A stretch of 64,000 bases of DNA from Colletotrichum lupini (GCF_023278565.1 NC_064682.1:868001-932000), one strand, 5' to 3'; shown: positions 1-12,761, counted from the first letter of the stretch. The notes: generated by a model not told the origin, from the sequence alone. Numbers and translations are program-made.

Positions 1-405
1 GTTTTTCTGCTTGAGGACTTGGAATGGCGACATGCAGTGTTGCCCGCAAAGAAATGACCATATGTTGGTTGAGAAAAGAATGCGTCCTTTACGAGCAAAG
101 ATACATGATAGTTTCTCCAGGAAGAAAAAAGGCTCGTACCTATCATATGACACGTCCAAATTCTGTGGAGACATCCCTCGCTGTTATTGTCAAGTAAGAT
201 TCTCTAAGTGTATATCACTAATTGTCATAAAGAAAGCAAAGGCCGTTTTCCACAAAGCCGAATCATCACAGAACTTATCAATAACTTTTCTATTCTTGGT
301 TCAGCAATAATACTATCTGAAGCATGTGTGTACCTCCCAATACAGTTCTGAACAAGATAATTTGTATGTGGGAAACCTCATGCGATAAACTTGACATATG
401 CCGAA
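1..405. other. Left edge, no gene recognised
   Basis: The short open frames here have no recognisable domain, no signal peptide and no consistent splice pattern. The sequence is the 3' flank of the small secreted-protein gene on the minus strand. I see no RNA gene or repeat in it. Confidence 0.5.
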
Positions 406-878
406 CTACCAGACAGACCCGGACAAATCCTTTCCGTCGGCGTGGAAAACCAAGGAGGCACCCTCGCCGGCGTCAATGCCCTCGATCGGGGTACCAGGCT
501 CGACCGTCGAGGCGCAGATGCCGATGCAGGTGGCAGCGCAGAGAGGGTTAGCCTGCGACATGCAGAACAAAATGCAGGCCGCTGAGCACTCAGGCTACAG
601 GTGCTTTCTCGTTAGTGTACCAATATCAGGAAGTAGGAGATGGGCACCATCGTGTGGCTTTGGATAAAACGTACAAACATGATGGTCTCAAGAAGATAGT
701 GTCAGCAATCTTCATCGAAGTTCTCATAGAAGGCATGATGGACCACAGGTCGGTAAAAAGCATAAGACAGACGCCAACTTACCCTTTCAGCAATCGAGAC
801 AGCGGCAACTTCGACCGGGGCAGGCGCCGCAGTGGCAAAAGCCAGGAGAGAGGAGATCAGGGCAATAGAGAACTGCAT
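406..878 (-). CDS. Small secreted cysteine-patterned protein (two exons)
   Basis: Function is unknown. Exon 1 (878-783) starts at an ATG giving MQFSIALISSLLAFATAAPA, a typical signal peptide, and ends at a GTAAGT donor. Exon 2 (594-406) follows a CTAAC branch point and a CTGTAG acceptor. The mature part, about 75 residues, has six cysteines in two copies of C-x3-C-x3-C separated by seven residues (CSAACILFC and CAATCIGIC), then an acidic Cys-free tail. Predicted length is 94 aa. A TATAAAG box lies about 150 bp upstream. The 188-bp intron is longer than most introns here and could hide a 12-nt micro-exon. An alternative acceptor at 553 would drop 14 residues and three of the cysteines. Such proteins are often candidate effectors or surface proteins, but that is inference. 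The spacing does not fit a hydrophobin or an eight-Cys CFEM domain. Confidence 0.7.
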
Positions 879-1025
879 GATGAACTGTAGTAGAAGATAC
901 CGGAGAACAAAAAGCACAGCGGTCAAGTTGAAGGTGCGAGTTTTCGATGAGATTTAAATTTGTGTTGTTACTGTTGCAATGGGAAGAGAGCCAAGAATGA
1001 CTGACAGCCTGGGTTGAACGAAAGC

Positions 1026-1032
1026 CTTTATA
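1026..1032 (-). promoter_or_regulatory. TATA box of the small secreted-protein gene
   Basis: The minus strand reads TATAAAG about 150 bp upstream of the ATG at 878. The intervening leader is A/C-rich, as is common for fungal 5' untranslated regions. Confidence 0.45.
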
Positions 1033-3219
1033 CGAAATCTCGTCCTCTTTTCGAACCTATGACACCAGTCCGAACTGGCAGCTGAGTGCTACTGTCCGTT
1101 GTGAACCTCGTTCGACAAATTCTCGGACTTTCGCATGATGCACGTCGATGTCCGAGATAGGTCCCCTGCCCAGACGAGCCTCTCGAAACGGATGGTATCG
1201 TGCAAGGCCCTATGGATCCAGCTGCATTGTGATTCAACACACCAACCGGAACAGTACAGCAATAATCAGTCGATGTTCCTACAAGAGGTGAAGGTTGTTT
1301 GTTTGATGCCGCAGTCTGTGTGGGCTTCTTGGCGAATGACATTACTCGTCGACCCTACGATGCCACATTGGCACAGCTTCTGCGCTCCTAAGCACACTCT
1401 GGCCCTCACATGCCCAGCCTCCAGAAGCGCCGCTGGTGAAAATTAAAACTCAACATATGGTTCATTTCAACTATTAGTATGCTTGAGCGGAGCTTGAAAG
1501 GTGCCCATTGTTGCTTACACGTAGTATTTAAAGAGCATGACATTTCAAAGTCACATGAACTCATTGGGAACTTCCGATCAGCCATTTAGGAAAGCGTTCA
1601 ACCTTTCGGCTGCATATGGCTCAGCGTAAGAAGTCCGTCAGGTAACAAGGATTACAGGCAAATGCAATTTGGAAAACTCCTGGAGCTAATCTGCCAGGCA
1701 GCAATTCAGGGGTAGGTATCCGTACTTACTGAAGAAAGGTTCGTGTTGTCAAGCATTGAACATCACGATAGGGTGGGTGCACACACGCATTCTTTGATCC
1801 TATGCAGGGAAAAGAACTCAATAAAGTCCCAATAACGCTAGGCATCAGAAGAGGAAGGACATTGACCTCAACGGATTCGATGAAAGGTACTACAGGCATA
1901 TCATACGTACTTTACCTAGGTACCTGCAGCGCTTAGCAAACATCAGTACTGTAGATACATCACAGCATGCATGTACGTCCGGAATTGCGCGGTCACAAGA
2001 ACACTTCCATTTCCTGTTGCTGCCCGAGACATGTTTTCATCACAGGTATCTCCCCCATCTCACTAGAGGTTTATTCATTTTCGATCGGAGAGTCAATCAC
2101 AATCCCGGTTGAAGATATTTATTCTCCACCCTGGGACACAGCAAGGGGTTTTACCTTCGTCACATCTCATGAACCTCGCGTCGGGCACAATGCGCAGTTT
2201 TAATTTTGTGGAACGAACGGATTGGTAGCAAGACAATGCCTCAACTCATCGTAGGCTCTGCCATCCAGAAATGATTTCGCTTCCGACAGGAGGGCCTCTA
2301 TATGTCTATTCAGAGGCCAAGATAAGGTAGAGTAAGGTGAGGTAAAGCAAGGCAAGGTGAGGTGAGGTAAAACAATGCAAGGTGAGGCTATTGTGGGACT
2401 AGAAGCATGTCCAGTGAACTGAAAGAGCAAACTTTTATTCGTGGATTCCCAAGTTAGGATATGCTAGTGACATAATACATCCTCACCAAAGAAAGTTGAA
2501 CTACGTGTACACTTAGAGCTCGATACTGTGTTCAGGTGCATAGATCTCATCCAGACATTGGTTTCATCATATTTTGCATCTGGTCTATGTTGGTTTCCTA
2601 GTATCAAAGCCAAGCTTCATACCCCGCTCTTTTGACGGCCGCTCCCGCAGGTGAAAAACTCATTTGAGTCATGGGCATTAACTGTGCCGCTTCGTATCTG
2701 CCATGAATTAGTTCCAACAACTTACAAACCAAAATTTTAATCCCTCACAACACACGATAATGCCTGCATCAGGGTAAGTGCTCACTTGATTGCAGCCATG
2801 CCGCAGGTGGCTCGTCTTACATGGTCAACAAATTCTTGGCGTGCCCTTTCTGAGCCCCAGAGCGAGTGCTAGGAACTGACCGATGTTTTGCCACCTAAGG
2901 AAATTGTGAAGTGATACTAAACATTAATACAGTGATAGCATTGATGTTATGTCCAAGAGTCAGACCGCGGTCATAAGTCGGCACTCTTACTTCAGCATAT
3001 CCTCAAATAGCTAAGCTTGGTATAAGTGCAGTTAGGTCGAAAGTATTCAATGCATGTACCACTGCCACAAGCTGAAGGGGAGCGTGCCGTTACAAACTTC
3101 ACCTTGTCTAAGGAAAGTCAGACGACTTGCAGGTTTGATTGCAGCCACCGAGTCCTTTTCTAGCCTCAATTTCAGATTCAAACTCGATTTAACAAAAGCT
3201 GTGACCTACATCAGCCGTC
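1033..3219. other. Gene-poor spacer upstream of the S53 peptidase gene
   Basis: No coding region is supported; open frames at about 1028-1446 and 1967-2203 lack domain-like composition. The stretch contains a degenerate G-rich short repeat (2323-2388). A TATAAG at 3022-3027, about 200 bp before the S53 start codon, could serve that gene. Confidence 0.5.
2323..2388 (+). repeat. Degenerate AGGTA/AGGTG microsatellite
   Basis: The stretch consists of irregular 5-6 bp units (aaggtag, aaggtga, ggtaaagcaa, ggtgaggtaa) with one purine-rich strand. It has decayed and shows no gene association. Confidence 0.6.
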
Positions 3220-3667
3220 ATGCATTTCAGAGTGGTCTTCTTAGCTGTCTTCCTTGGTCCGGCAGCGGCCGACTACCTTCAAGATACTCATTCGGTCCAT
3301 GAGAAGCGAGAGGAAAAGTTTGGGTTGGGCTGGTCAAAGGTTGAAAGTAAACCTAGCCCCGGAACAATTATACCTCTCCAAATTGCTCTCCAGCAAAATG
3401 AGCTTGATGTAGCTGAGCACGAGCTGTTGCGAGTCTCCGACCCATCTTCTCCCGAATTCTCCCAGCATTGGACTCGAGCCAAAGTCGATGCTAGGTTCTC
3501 TCCTACAAGAGAGAGAATACATACAGTTCAGACTTGGCTCGGGGAGGTCGGCATCGGTGAACAGCACATTCGCCGATCCGCTGATGGGGGATGGCTTTTT
3601 CTAAATACCACACTCAGAGTGGCTGAGAAGCTACTCAAAACGACCTTTGGTGTCTATCTGGACCCCA
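3220..3667 (+). pseudogene. Sedolisin (peptidase S53), 5' half, interrupted by a Copia element
   Basis: This is the N-terminal part of a secreted serine-carboxyl peptidase (tripeptidyl-peptidase/sedolisin family). The ATG opens a signal peptide (MHFRVVFLAVFLGPAAA), followed by a Kex2-like Lys-Arg (residues 28-29 or so). A pro-kumamolisin activation domain follows, with the typical VSDPSSPEFSQHWT segment and the end motif around LLKTTFGVYLD. The frame then runs into the LTR of the Copia element. The last five bases (3663-3667, CCCCA) are the target-site duplication and recur at 11091-11095. Removing the element and one copy of CCCCA joins this part to 11096-12585 in the same frame: 448 + 1490 nt make 646 codons including the stop. 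As it stands the gene can yield only a truncated propeptide. Apart from the insertion it shows no damage. Confidence 0.93.
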
Positions 3668-3872
3668 TGTCGGATTAGAAGTCCAATTCGACCGCGGCAT
3701 ATAGCCGACTACGCAGGGGCCAATTAGGGGCCCTATTTACGATTATCGTAGCTAGCCTAACCTATGATTAAAACCTCCTTTTTATACTTACTACGTAGAT
3801 ATTTATATAATTTAATTAATCTCTTCGTTAACTACGGTTCGAACTAACTACTTTATAATAAGGATACTAATA
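3668..3872 (+). repeat. 5' LTR of Copia copy 1
   Basis: The LTR is 205 bp and starts TGTCGGATTAGAAG. Its outer part keeps CA dinucleotides that are TA in the 3' LTR, while its inner part is fully RIP-converted (ends ..ACTAATA instead of ..ACTAACA). Confidence 0.95.
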
Positions 3873-6800
3873 CTAATTAGTAATTAAATTCTACTATCGT
3901 AAATCGGTAAGGTATCTCGCTACGTAGAAAAGACGACCTTTTAATACTATATAGAATAAGAGATTTATATTAATTAACTTTATAAAAGTAAACGAAAAAG
4001 GAGGTAATTCTTAAATACTATACGGAATTAAATAATCATAGCCTTTTATTACTTACGAGAGGTTAATATTTATTATATTAAATTACGTTAATAAATAGAA
4101 CCGCTTAAGTAACTAGCCTTTTACCGTCGCCCTAAGTAGCTTTTTTATTAAACGACTTTTTTATAGCCGGCCTACGATTAGAAATTAACTAGTTAAATTA
4201 ATAAAAAGAAATACCTACGTAACGACTACTTACTTAATTAATTAGCGCGACGAACGAGCTTAATAATATAATATAAAAAAGTATTACGTAATTAAAAAAG
4301 GGGATTTTTAAACGTAAATATTCTTATTTAGTAATAAAAGTAACTCTATAAGAGTTATTAAGCTAAGAGATTTATAGTATATAGAAAAGTTTATTACTAT
4401 AAGGATCTTATAAGTACGACTTTAAGCCCGCAATCTAAACGACCTCTTTATAGCTCCCTTAACTACCCCCTAGGTATTACTTAAGAATATAATATAGGGG
4501 ACGGTTTAATAAGGGAGGAGGGGATTTAAAGGTCTTAATAATATTAAATTAAGAGTATTACGAATCTTAGAAATTAACTTAAAAAAAAGGCGGCTATTTT
4601 AAAGTAGTCCTACGACCTCTTATTAGAGTTATTATTAACTTAAAAAAAAGCTAAAAAAACGAGGATCTAAGGGGAAAAGAAAAGAATCCTCTAGAGGGCC
4701 GCTAAAAGGCTTTTTTTTATATTAGCTCCTAATACGAGATTATTGATTTTAAGAAATTAACTAAGTAATAAAAGGGATCGCTAGTAAGCGATAATTACTT
4801 AATTATAATTAAGCTATAAAAAAGACTATTTAAAAAATATAAAATAGGGTACTAAGAGGCTATAAAAAATAACATCTTTAAGGTATCTAACCCTATTATG
4901 TATAAATAATAAGTAGGCATTTTTAATAAGTCCTTAAAATTTACGATTTTATAAAAAGGAGAGCTTAATTTTATTAACTATACTTAACGGCCTATACGGT
5001 TCTTAATAGCTTATATAGCTCTTTTACAAGCTACTTAATATCCATTTTTAACTATTCTTATAAAATACCGCCCTAAAAGAGGTAGGTTAAGGAAAGAAGC
5101 TATTTAGAAATTATAAAGAGTATAAGGCTTAAGAGGCTAAAAGTATATAGGATAGCGGAAATTAGTAACTAATAAAGATCCCGAGACTAATTATTATATT
5201 TTCTTATAGTAATATAAACGTCTACTACTATTATTATAAAAAAGAACTACTAAAACCTACCTTTTTATACTAAATAAAAAGGAGGATCTTAATAAGTACG
5301 ATAGTTAGCGATCTAGAAAAGTAATAATAATTACTAAAAATAGTAAAAATAAGAGTAATAGCGAGATAATAAGAAGAAATAAGAATCTCTTAAACCTTAA
5401 TAAATTCGTTAGGTAGTAAAAGTACGGATTTATTATAACTAGCGCGCGGATTAAATATATCCTTATTAAGATTAAATACGCTAGCGATTATTAATACGGG
5501 TATAAACTAAAGTACGACCCTTAGCGAGTTAGGGTAAGGAAAAAGAGGACGAAACCCGATTTTAAATAGAATCCTAATCCCTTATAAATAGGTAAATATT
5601 AACCCGGATTATTAGAGGACGTAGATATATAAAATTATAAATTAGCCTAACGGCGAGTAAATTAATATAATATTAATCTATTTAACTAAGGTCTATAAGA
5701 AAAAGGGGCTATAGGGGTAACCCCTATTCTATAAGATTATAAACGACCTTAGTTACTAATTAGATAAATAGTTTACGAGCGTAAGCCTAGGGATTATAAA
5801 AATAGTTAATAAATTCTTTTATAAGCGAGGGGTATTACTAGCGTAATTATAATTATAAGAGCTATATAAAATACTAATAACGATAATTATAAAGGAGGAA
5901 TTCGTATTGTAGAACTAAATATAGGTCGATAGAGCGTATAATTACTTTAACGAATTTAAAAAAAGGATAAACGACCCAGATTTCTTCCCTATAGTTACTA
6001 ACAGAAATCTATTATCATAAAAAGATATACCGGGGTAAAATATAATACTAAAAGTACGATAATTAATAATTCTACTTATTTTGATTTATAACTCGTTACC
6101 GCTATTAATATAAAATTTAGTACTAATTAGCCAATAAGAAAAGAGGTAGACGACCCGAAGTTACTAATAGTACATAGCGACGTAAGGATCGTATATAAAT
6201 ACCGAAAATTTAGTAATAAATACGAGGTAATTTATAAACCTTAAAAAGATCTTTTTAAAAAAGAAATTATACTCTAGGGGGAAGTATAAGGTCTTATAAA
6301 AAACCCTAACGATGTTTTACGATTATTATAAAAAAGTCGGAATTAGGGAGCACTAGTACTATTTAGTAATTAATATTATATTCGTAAATAAAGCCTCTAA
6401 TTACTACTACGAAGTAGTACGTAATCTCGATTAAAACGACTTTTTTAGTATAATTAACGTAATCCGAAGCCGCTTCGAGACTTATAATAGGAACCTAAAG
6501 CTCCTATCTAAGCTATAAGCGATTTCTTTTATATTTATAACTAGGATAATAGAAGGTAAATCGCGAGTAAAGATCCTTAAAGAGCTTATTAATTAAATTA
6601 ATAAGCTAGCAAAAACCTAACTAAATAAGGGGATAAACGAGCGGAAAGTTAGATATTTTTATACTATAGTCTAGCGTATATTAAAAATAAAAATAACCCT
6701 ATACTAAGTACCCAAAGACTACGAGACGCTCTACTCGAGGCTAAAATTTAGCTTTAATATTAAAATAAGAATACTATACTAAACTTACCTCTAGGTATAC

Positions 6801-9800
6801 GACGGCCCTTATTAGTAATATTAGGTCGATCGAACGTATAATAAGAAAAGAAAAGAGGCTAAATACGGTAATTATTAATAAAGAGGCCTAAATTCGTCGA
6901 ATAAGTAGAGATTTAACTTATAAATAAGGTAACAGAAGAGGTAATATTATATTTATAAAAAGTATAGATATTAGTTAAGTAACTACTCTAAGGAAGAGCG
7001 TACTAAATTATATAAATAATATAAAAAGTCGAGGGTAGTAAATAGTAAGACTAGCCCTCGTCGGTTTAACTAATTCCTCGTTATATATAAGGGCAGATCT
7101 AGGGGTACGGAACCTAATAATAGTAGCTAAAGTAGCGGCCTAAAGCATATACCCCTTATAAAAAATTTAGAAAATAAAGAAGATCTTACCCCTTATATTA
7201 ACGAATTAGATTATAATAAAATTGATAATATTAATTACTTTTTTTTTACCCCGTTAGTTTCTAGAGAATATACGAGGCTAAATAAATAGAGGGTAATAGA
7301 AGCTCTTAATAAGTAGGCTTTTATTTATAAATAATAAGGGAAGGTCCCTTAAATAATAAATACGGAGACGGCTAAAAGGGCGAATTTAATAGGGCCGAAG
7401 CCTATTCTTTTAATAATTAAAGAGAAGACGCTATTTCTTTTAATATTTAAAAAGAAAGAATATAGTACTAAGTAAATCTAGGGGTAGTTAAAGGGGTCCT
7501 TTTTATACTACCTAGATCCCTTAAATACTAAGCTTATATAAGTATTCTATGCGAGCAAAAAGTACGGCCTAGATAATTTTTATAGAATTATCCTAAATAC
7601 TAGGGTATTATAATAGTTAACTAAAGGAAAAAGGTAATTCTAAGCGCTATAAAAGATCGTATTAGTAACGCTTAATATATTAACGGCGGGTATTATAAGG
7701 ATTAGTTTTAGCCTAAGTAAGGAAATCGTCGCCCTAGGTATAATAGAAATAGAAACGTACTTCGGAACGATAACTTTTTATATTTTACTTATTAATACTT
7801 TATTTCTCTTATATCTAAAAGATATAGATCGACTAAGTATTATATTTAATAATATAAGGAATAGAATTTCTAATAGTAAGCACTTCGAGATAGTCGAACG
7901 ATAATAGGGGTATATATTTATAAAGCTTATTAATAATACGAAGTTAATTAATTACTTAATAAAAAGTGAGCTTAGAAAACTATATTAGAGATTTAGGTAC
8001 CCGTTAGTTACGAGGCTATATAACCTCCTAAAGTAATTAAGTAATAATAATATAAAAATAGGGGCGCTAAAGTAATTAACGAAAGTATATTATTAATATT
8101 AAATAAATGCGCAGAGCCTACGTAAATTTAAGTTTAAATTACGTAATAAGCTTAACTTTAATTAAGAAATCGTCGTTAATATCTTTTATTTAAATAGTCG
8201 GTTAGTACTATATATAATCGACGTAGTTATATCTTTTTAAGCAGGGCAATTCTTTTAGGATTTATAAATAAAGATAATATAAGCAGCCCTACGAAAAAGC
8301 TAGATCGATATATACTAAGGACTACTAAACGGTATTAGAACCGACGCTAGTACTAGCTTTAAGTTAATAAAATTTAGGAATAATACGACGGCCTATAGTA
8401 TATAGCTAAATATTATACTTATTAAAGCGCACTATAATATTAAAAAAGTAAAAAGGGCATACTAATAATTAAAAAGGGCGTTTAGAATTATTAAAGAGGA
8501 AAATCCGGATTTTATTAACGACGAATGCCTCTAGATAGTACTTAAATACTATAACGATATTATAGGGCCTAACGGACTTATATTAACGCTATTAGTATTT
8601 AGAGTATATTTAAAAACGACCTTAGCTTTATTACTATTACTAAGCGTAAGCTAACGAGCCTAAGTAATTAAAAAAGTAATACGGGTACTATATAAGGTAA
8701 GTATAAGAAAGTAAGTTAATAAAGTAATTACTACGTATAATAGGCCCGATATAGGGGGTAATCTAAATATACTACTAAATTCGGATATATAAGTATAGCG
8801 CGAAATTACTTAATAATAGGCTAGGCTATATAAGTTAATTTTTATTAACGAGCGCTCTTATATAGTTATAAGAGATCGCGACTAGCTACTCGAAGTATTA
8901 ATTATAATAGTTAGACCGTACTATATAGATCCTAACGAGGTAATTTCTAACTTATAAAAAGAAAAAGAGCTAGGGGAAACTATATAACCCGTAGTAGAGG
9001 TATAGGAAATTATCCTTAACAAAATCGTTATAATAATACTAATAAACGACGAGGAAGAGGATATTACTAAAAGGGTATTAATACTACTAGCGAGACGTCG
9101 TAAAAGACCACGACGGTAAGCCCTAACGCGGTAATTTATTACTAATAACGAGGTAATTAATACTTTTTATATAATAAAAAAGAAAGCCGATTTCGAGCTA
9201 GCGGTTAAACTACGTAAAAAAGGCATAATTATAACTATTAAAAAGCCGTATAAGGGATTAGATCTTATTAAAGTAAATACTCTTCGCGATCGAGGGGTCT
9301 ATCGATTTATCCTATACGACTTAGAAAAATATATAAACCTCTGCATATTTAAATTATAAATAGTTCGTAAGATTAAAAAGAAAAGAACACCCTAGCCGTA
9401 TAAGAAGTCTAGATACGTAATTTAGGGGTATAATAACGTTAAAAAAGCGACGCTATTTATATAATTACCTATTATATAGCGCTATAGCTAACGATTAATA
9501 ATAATACTAATAGTATTACTATAAAAGAAGGGATACGAGATTTAGAGCCGTGATATTACCTAGGCCTATACTTAATTAGCTATAGGGCTTATAAAAAAAA
9601 TCCTAGCCTATTTACCGAAGGAAATAGCTAGTAAGTACTTAGAAAGTACGATTATTAAAGTGCTTAAGCTACTATATAGGCTCGTAAAATCGGGTACTTA
9701 TTAGTAGGCTACTTACTACGATTTTTATATTAATTAACTATTAATAGTTACTTCTATATACGACCCGTGCCTACTAGTCGCGGAGTATAAAGGCGATTAA

Positions 9801-10885
9801 TTTAGGATTATCAAAATATAGACTAACGATATATTAGGCCTATCCGATATTAACTTTATAAAAAAAGAGAATAAGGAGCTTTAAAAAGCGGGCTTTATAA
9901 TAAAGCTAAAAGAGGTCCTTATAATAAATACCCCCTTAGTATTTAATAATAGGATTCTTATAATCAAAAGGGAAACCGTCGTTTTTTAATAAAAGGGGTA
10001 GGGTAAGAAAATTAACCTCGTTAATCCGAACATAACTAACGTTAAGAAGTAGTATAAAGCTAAGCTTACGTAAGGGGTATATATTATAAATATTTATTAG
10101 CCCGAGGCGACTTTTAACTACGCTAGGGTAATATAAGCTATAAATCTAACTAAACGAGACGTCGAGGTACTTAATAAGCGGCTTAAGTAGTAATAAACGA
10201 ATCTCGATTAAAGTCTCGTTTATTATTTAATCGACCTTATAATTAGTAAGCTCTACGTCTTTATTAATAAGTTATTTACGAATAATAACGACCTTACTTC
10301 GTAATTAGGGTATATTATTATCCTAGCTAACGAGAGTATAAGTAAGAGCGAATTTACTATATATAGTAATATAATCTATTACTCGTTAACTAAAAGTAAG
10401 TAGGTAATAAGAAGTATACTAGCGTTAGAGGTTTATAATATAATTAACGGCGTTAACCTCTTTTATATAATTTTAATAACGCTAAAGAAGATTACTAATC
10501 GAATTAGCCTTCTACCTATTCTAATAGTTATTTATACCGATTCTTACTCGCTATACGAATACTTTATTAAATTAAGAATAATAAAAGAAAAGAGGCTTAT
10601 AATCGATATTATAGCCCTTAGGTAATTATATAAAAAGCGCGAAATACTTAAAATCCGTTAGATTAATAATAAAAATAACCTCGTAAACGCTTTTATAAAA
10701 GTAGTACTAAATAAAGGATTAGAGTAATTCGTAAGTAATAAAAAAGTTATTATATAAATAGAGGGATAGGTTATATAAAAAGAGTAAAAAAAAGGGGGAA
10801 AAGGGGATAATATAATAAACAGGCCCGAGGTCGAATCATATCTCTAACTATAGCGGTTAAATTAATAAAAAAAAGAGAAAGTTAG

Positions 10886-11090
10886 TATCGGATTAGAAGT
10901 CTAATTTAACTACGGCATATAGCCGACTGCGTAGGGGCTAATTAGGGGCCCTATTTACGATTATTATAGCTAGCTTAACCTACGGTTAGAACCTCCTTTT
11001 TATACCTACTACGCAGATATTTATATAGTTTAATTAATCTCTTCGTCAACTACGGTTCGAACTAACCACCCTGTAATAGGGATACTAACA
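10886..11090 (+). repeat. 3' LTR of Copia copy 1
   Basis: The LTR is 205 bp and aligns without gaps to 3668-3872. Its start is mutated (TATCGGATTAG) and its outer end is preserved (CCACCCTGTAATAGGGATACTAACA would be the run; here 11067-11090). Confidence 0.95.
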
Positions 11091-11095
11091 CCCCA

Positions 11096-12585
11096 AGAGT
11101 AACGAAGAGCACTTGGCATGTGACGAGTACAGCCTTCTAGATTCGGTTCGCCCCCACGTGGACTTTGTAATGCCAACTGTGCATCTGGGCATGGGAACGA
11201 GGATTAGGCAAAGATGGAATCAGCCTGATCATTCAGATGACCGCCTGGTGGGAGCTCGCGGCGACTTCAGTCCTCGATCTCTTCACAAAAGATCCAACAC
11301 TACATTCACTCTCGACAACTGTCACCGGTACATCACACCTGATTGTTTGCGGGAACTTTACAATATTGCCAGTACAAGCGCCATCCACCCGAATAACTCT
11401 TTCGGAATCTTTCAAGTCACTTGGGCCTCTTGGCTTCCCAAAGATTTGGACTTATTCTTCGGTATCTTTTCACCAAAGTCTGTTGGCTTCAGGCCCATCA
11501 TGAAATCCATAAACGGTGGTTACTGGCAGGACGAGCTTCAAGGAACATACGTAAATGCCGAGGCCGACCTCGATTTTGAATACAGTATGGCCTTGACATA
11601 CCCTCAGCCAGTCATCAACTACCAAGTTGGTGAGAAGTGGCAGACCAGAACGCTGAACGGGCTCATCGCGGCGTTTGACGGTTCATATTGCGACGCATGG
11701 AACTCCTCTATTGATGGTGTATACCCCTCTCCTTCGGATGATGGATATCAAAAGGCCCACGACTGCGGCACAGTCCGTCCAGCTAACGTTGTGTCCATTT
11801 CCTATGCCTGGAATGAAGTCTCTTTTCCGAAGGCATATCTCCGAAGGCAGTGTCTCGAGTTTCTTAAGCTCGGTTTGCAGGGTGTCAGCGTCATATCGGC
11901 TTCGGCAGACTGCGGTCCGGCGGGAACAGGATGTTCTTGTCTTGACCCTTCTACTGGCCAAGCATTGGGCCCGCTGTCGACATATGGCAATTTCAACCCC
12001 GTAGTGCCAGCTTCGTGCCCATACGTTACCTCTGTCGGTGGTACGCAAATTCGCGCAAATGGCTCTGTCTACGATTCCGAGGTTGTCTTTCGTCATTCCA
12101 GTGCCACACATATCAGCTCTTCTGGGGGCGGGTTTAGCAATCTCTTTGACGCACCAGAATATCAGAAGGACGCAATTGATCATTACTTGCAACGCCCAGA
12201 TATCAATGAGCGCTTGCAGAACTTGACGGGGAAGTTCAATCCACTGGGACGTGGGGTCCCCGATGTATCATCCAACGCGGCTAATTTCGTTGCCGCCATC
12301 AACGGCCAATTGATGACTGTCTTTGGGACCTCCGCATCAGCGCCAGTTTTTGCTTCTATTCTCACGAAGATCAACGATGCGCGCCTACATGTCGGGAAGA
12401 AACCCGTAGGCTTTGTCAATCCGGTTCTCTATTCTCATGCAACAGTCATGACAGATATTGTGGAGGGCTCGAACTATGGCTGTGGTGTTGAAGGATTCCA
12501 CGCGGGACCAGGCTGGGACCCGGTCACCGGTTTGGGAACGCCTGACTACAAGAAACTCCTCACTTTGTACTTAGATTTACCTTGA
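11096..12585 (+). pseudogene. Sedolisin (peptidase S53), 3' half with the catalytic domain
   Basis: This part carries the rest of the propeptide junction (ACDEY..., then PHVDFVMPTVHL, typical of the end of the pro-region) and the full S53 catalytic domain. Numbered on the rejoined 645-aa protein, the triad is Glu305 and Asp309 (EADLD) and Ser562 in GTSASAP. The oxyanion Asp is near 421 (SASADCG). The C-terminal calcium-site region (TDIVEGSNYGC ... GWDPVTGLGTP) is present. There is no intron and no stop up to 12585. The first in-frame ATG (11113) would give a 490-aa protein with no signal peptide, so secretion of an active enzyme from this fragment is unlikely. The catalytic residues are all intact, which argues for a recent insertion. 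The known family role is extracellular acidic tripeptidyl- or endopeptidase activity. Confidence 0.95.
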
Positions 12586-12761
12586 ATAAATACAGGACAA
12601 AGCTCATACTAGCATTGTGGTTGTGAGCCACAACCAAAGTCATGTGTTCGCAGTCCTGACACCTCCACACTCGCAGCCATAAGCCATCAAGTCTATTGTT
12701 TTACAAAATGCTCAAGGTTCTCGCTCCCTATGTCCAAGTTGTGTGGAGCACAATTTTCAGT

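Larger units (their letters stand above)
3668..11090 (+). mobile_element. RIP-mutated Ty1/Copia LTR retrotransposon (copy 1)
   Basis: The 7,423-bp element has two 205-bp LTRs (3668-3872 and 10886-11090) and a perfect 5-bp target duplication CCCCA (3663-3667, 11091-11095). The ancestral LTR began TG and ended CA; RIP has turned the inner copies to TA at both ends. The interior is AT-rich, nearly free of CpA/TpG and full of stops. Remnants read in frame on the plus strand still show the Copia reverse transcriptase (RVT_2) around 9240-10200, with a recognisable SRYVIQ / DITQAY pattern. An RNase H with YTDSYSLYE lies near 10540, and a polypurine tract precedes the 3' LTR. Gag, protease and integrase should lie at about 5.9-8.7 kb but are too damaged to delimit. 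No intact protein remains, so the copy is not autonomous. Confidence 0.95.

Noticed and set aside
1028..1446. Overlapping open frames on both strands (about 104 codons each)
   Set aside because: They overlap each other, have no domain, signal peptide or splice logic, and the composition is not protein-like.
3873..10885. Possible CRISPR-like or tandem array in AT-rich sequence
   Set aside because: The repetitiveness comes from RIP-driven TA enrichment. There is no regular repeat-spacer spacing, and CRISPR is not expected in a fungus.
11683..12192. 169-codon minus-strand frame inside the S53 gene
   Set aside because: It is a shadow of the S53 coding frame, which carries clear catalytic motifs.
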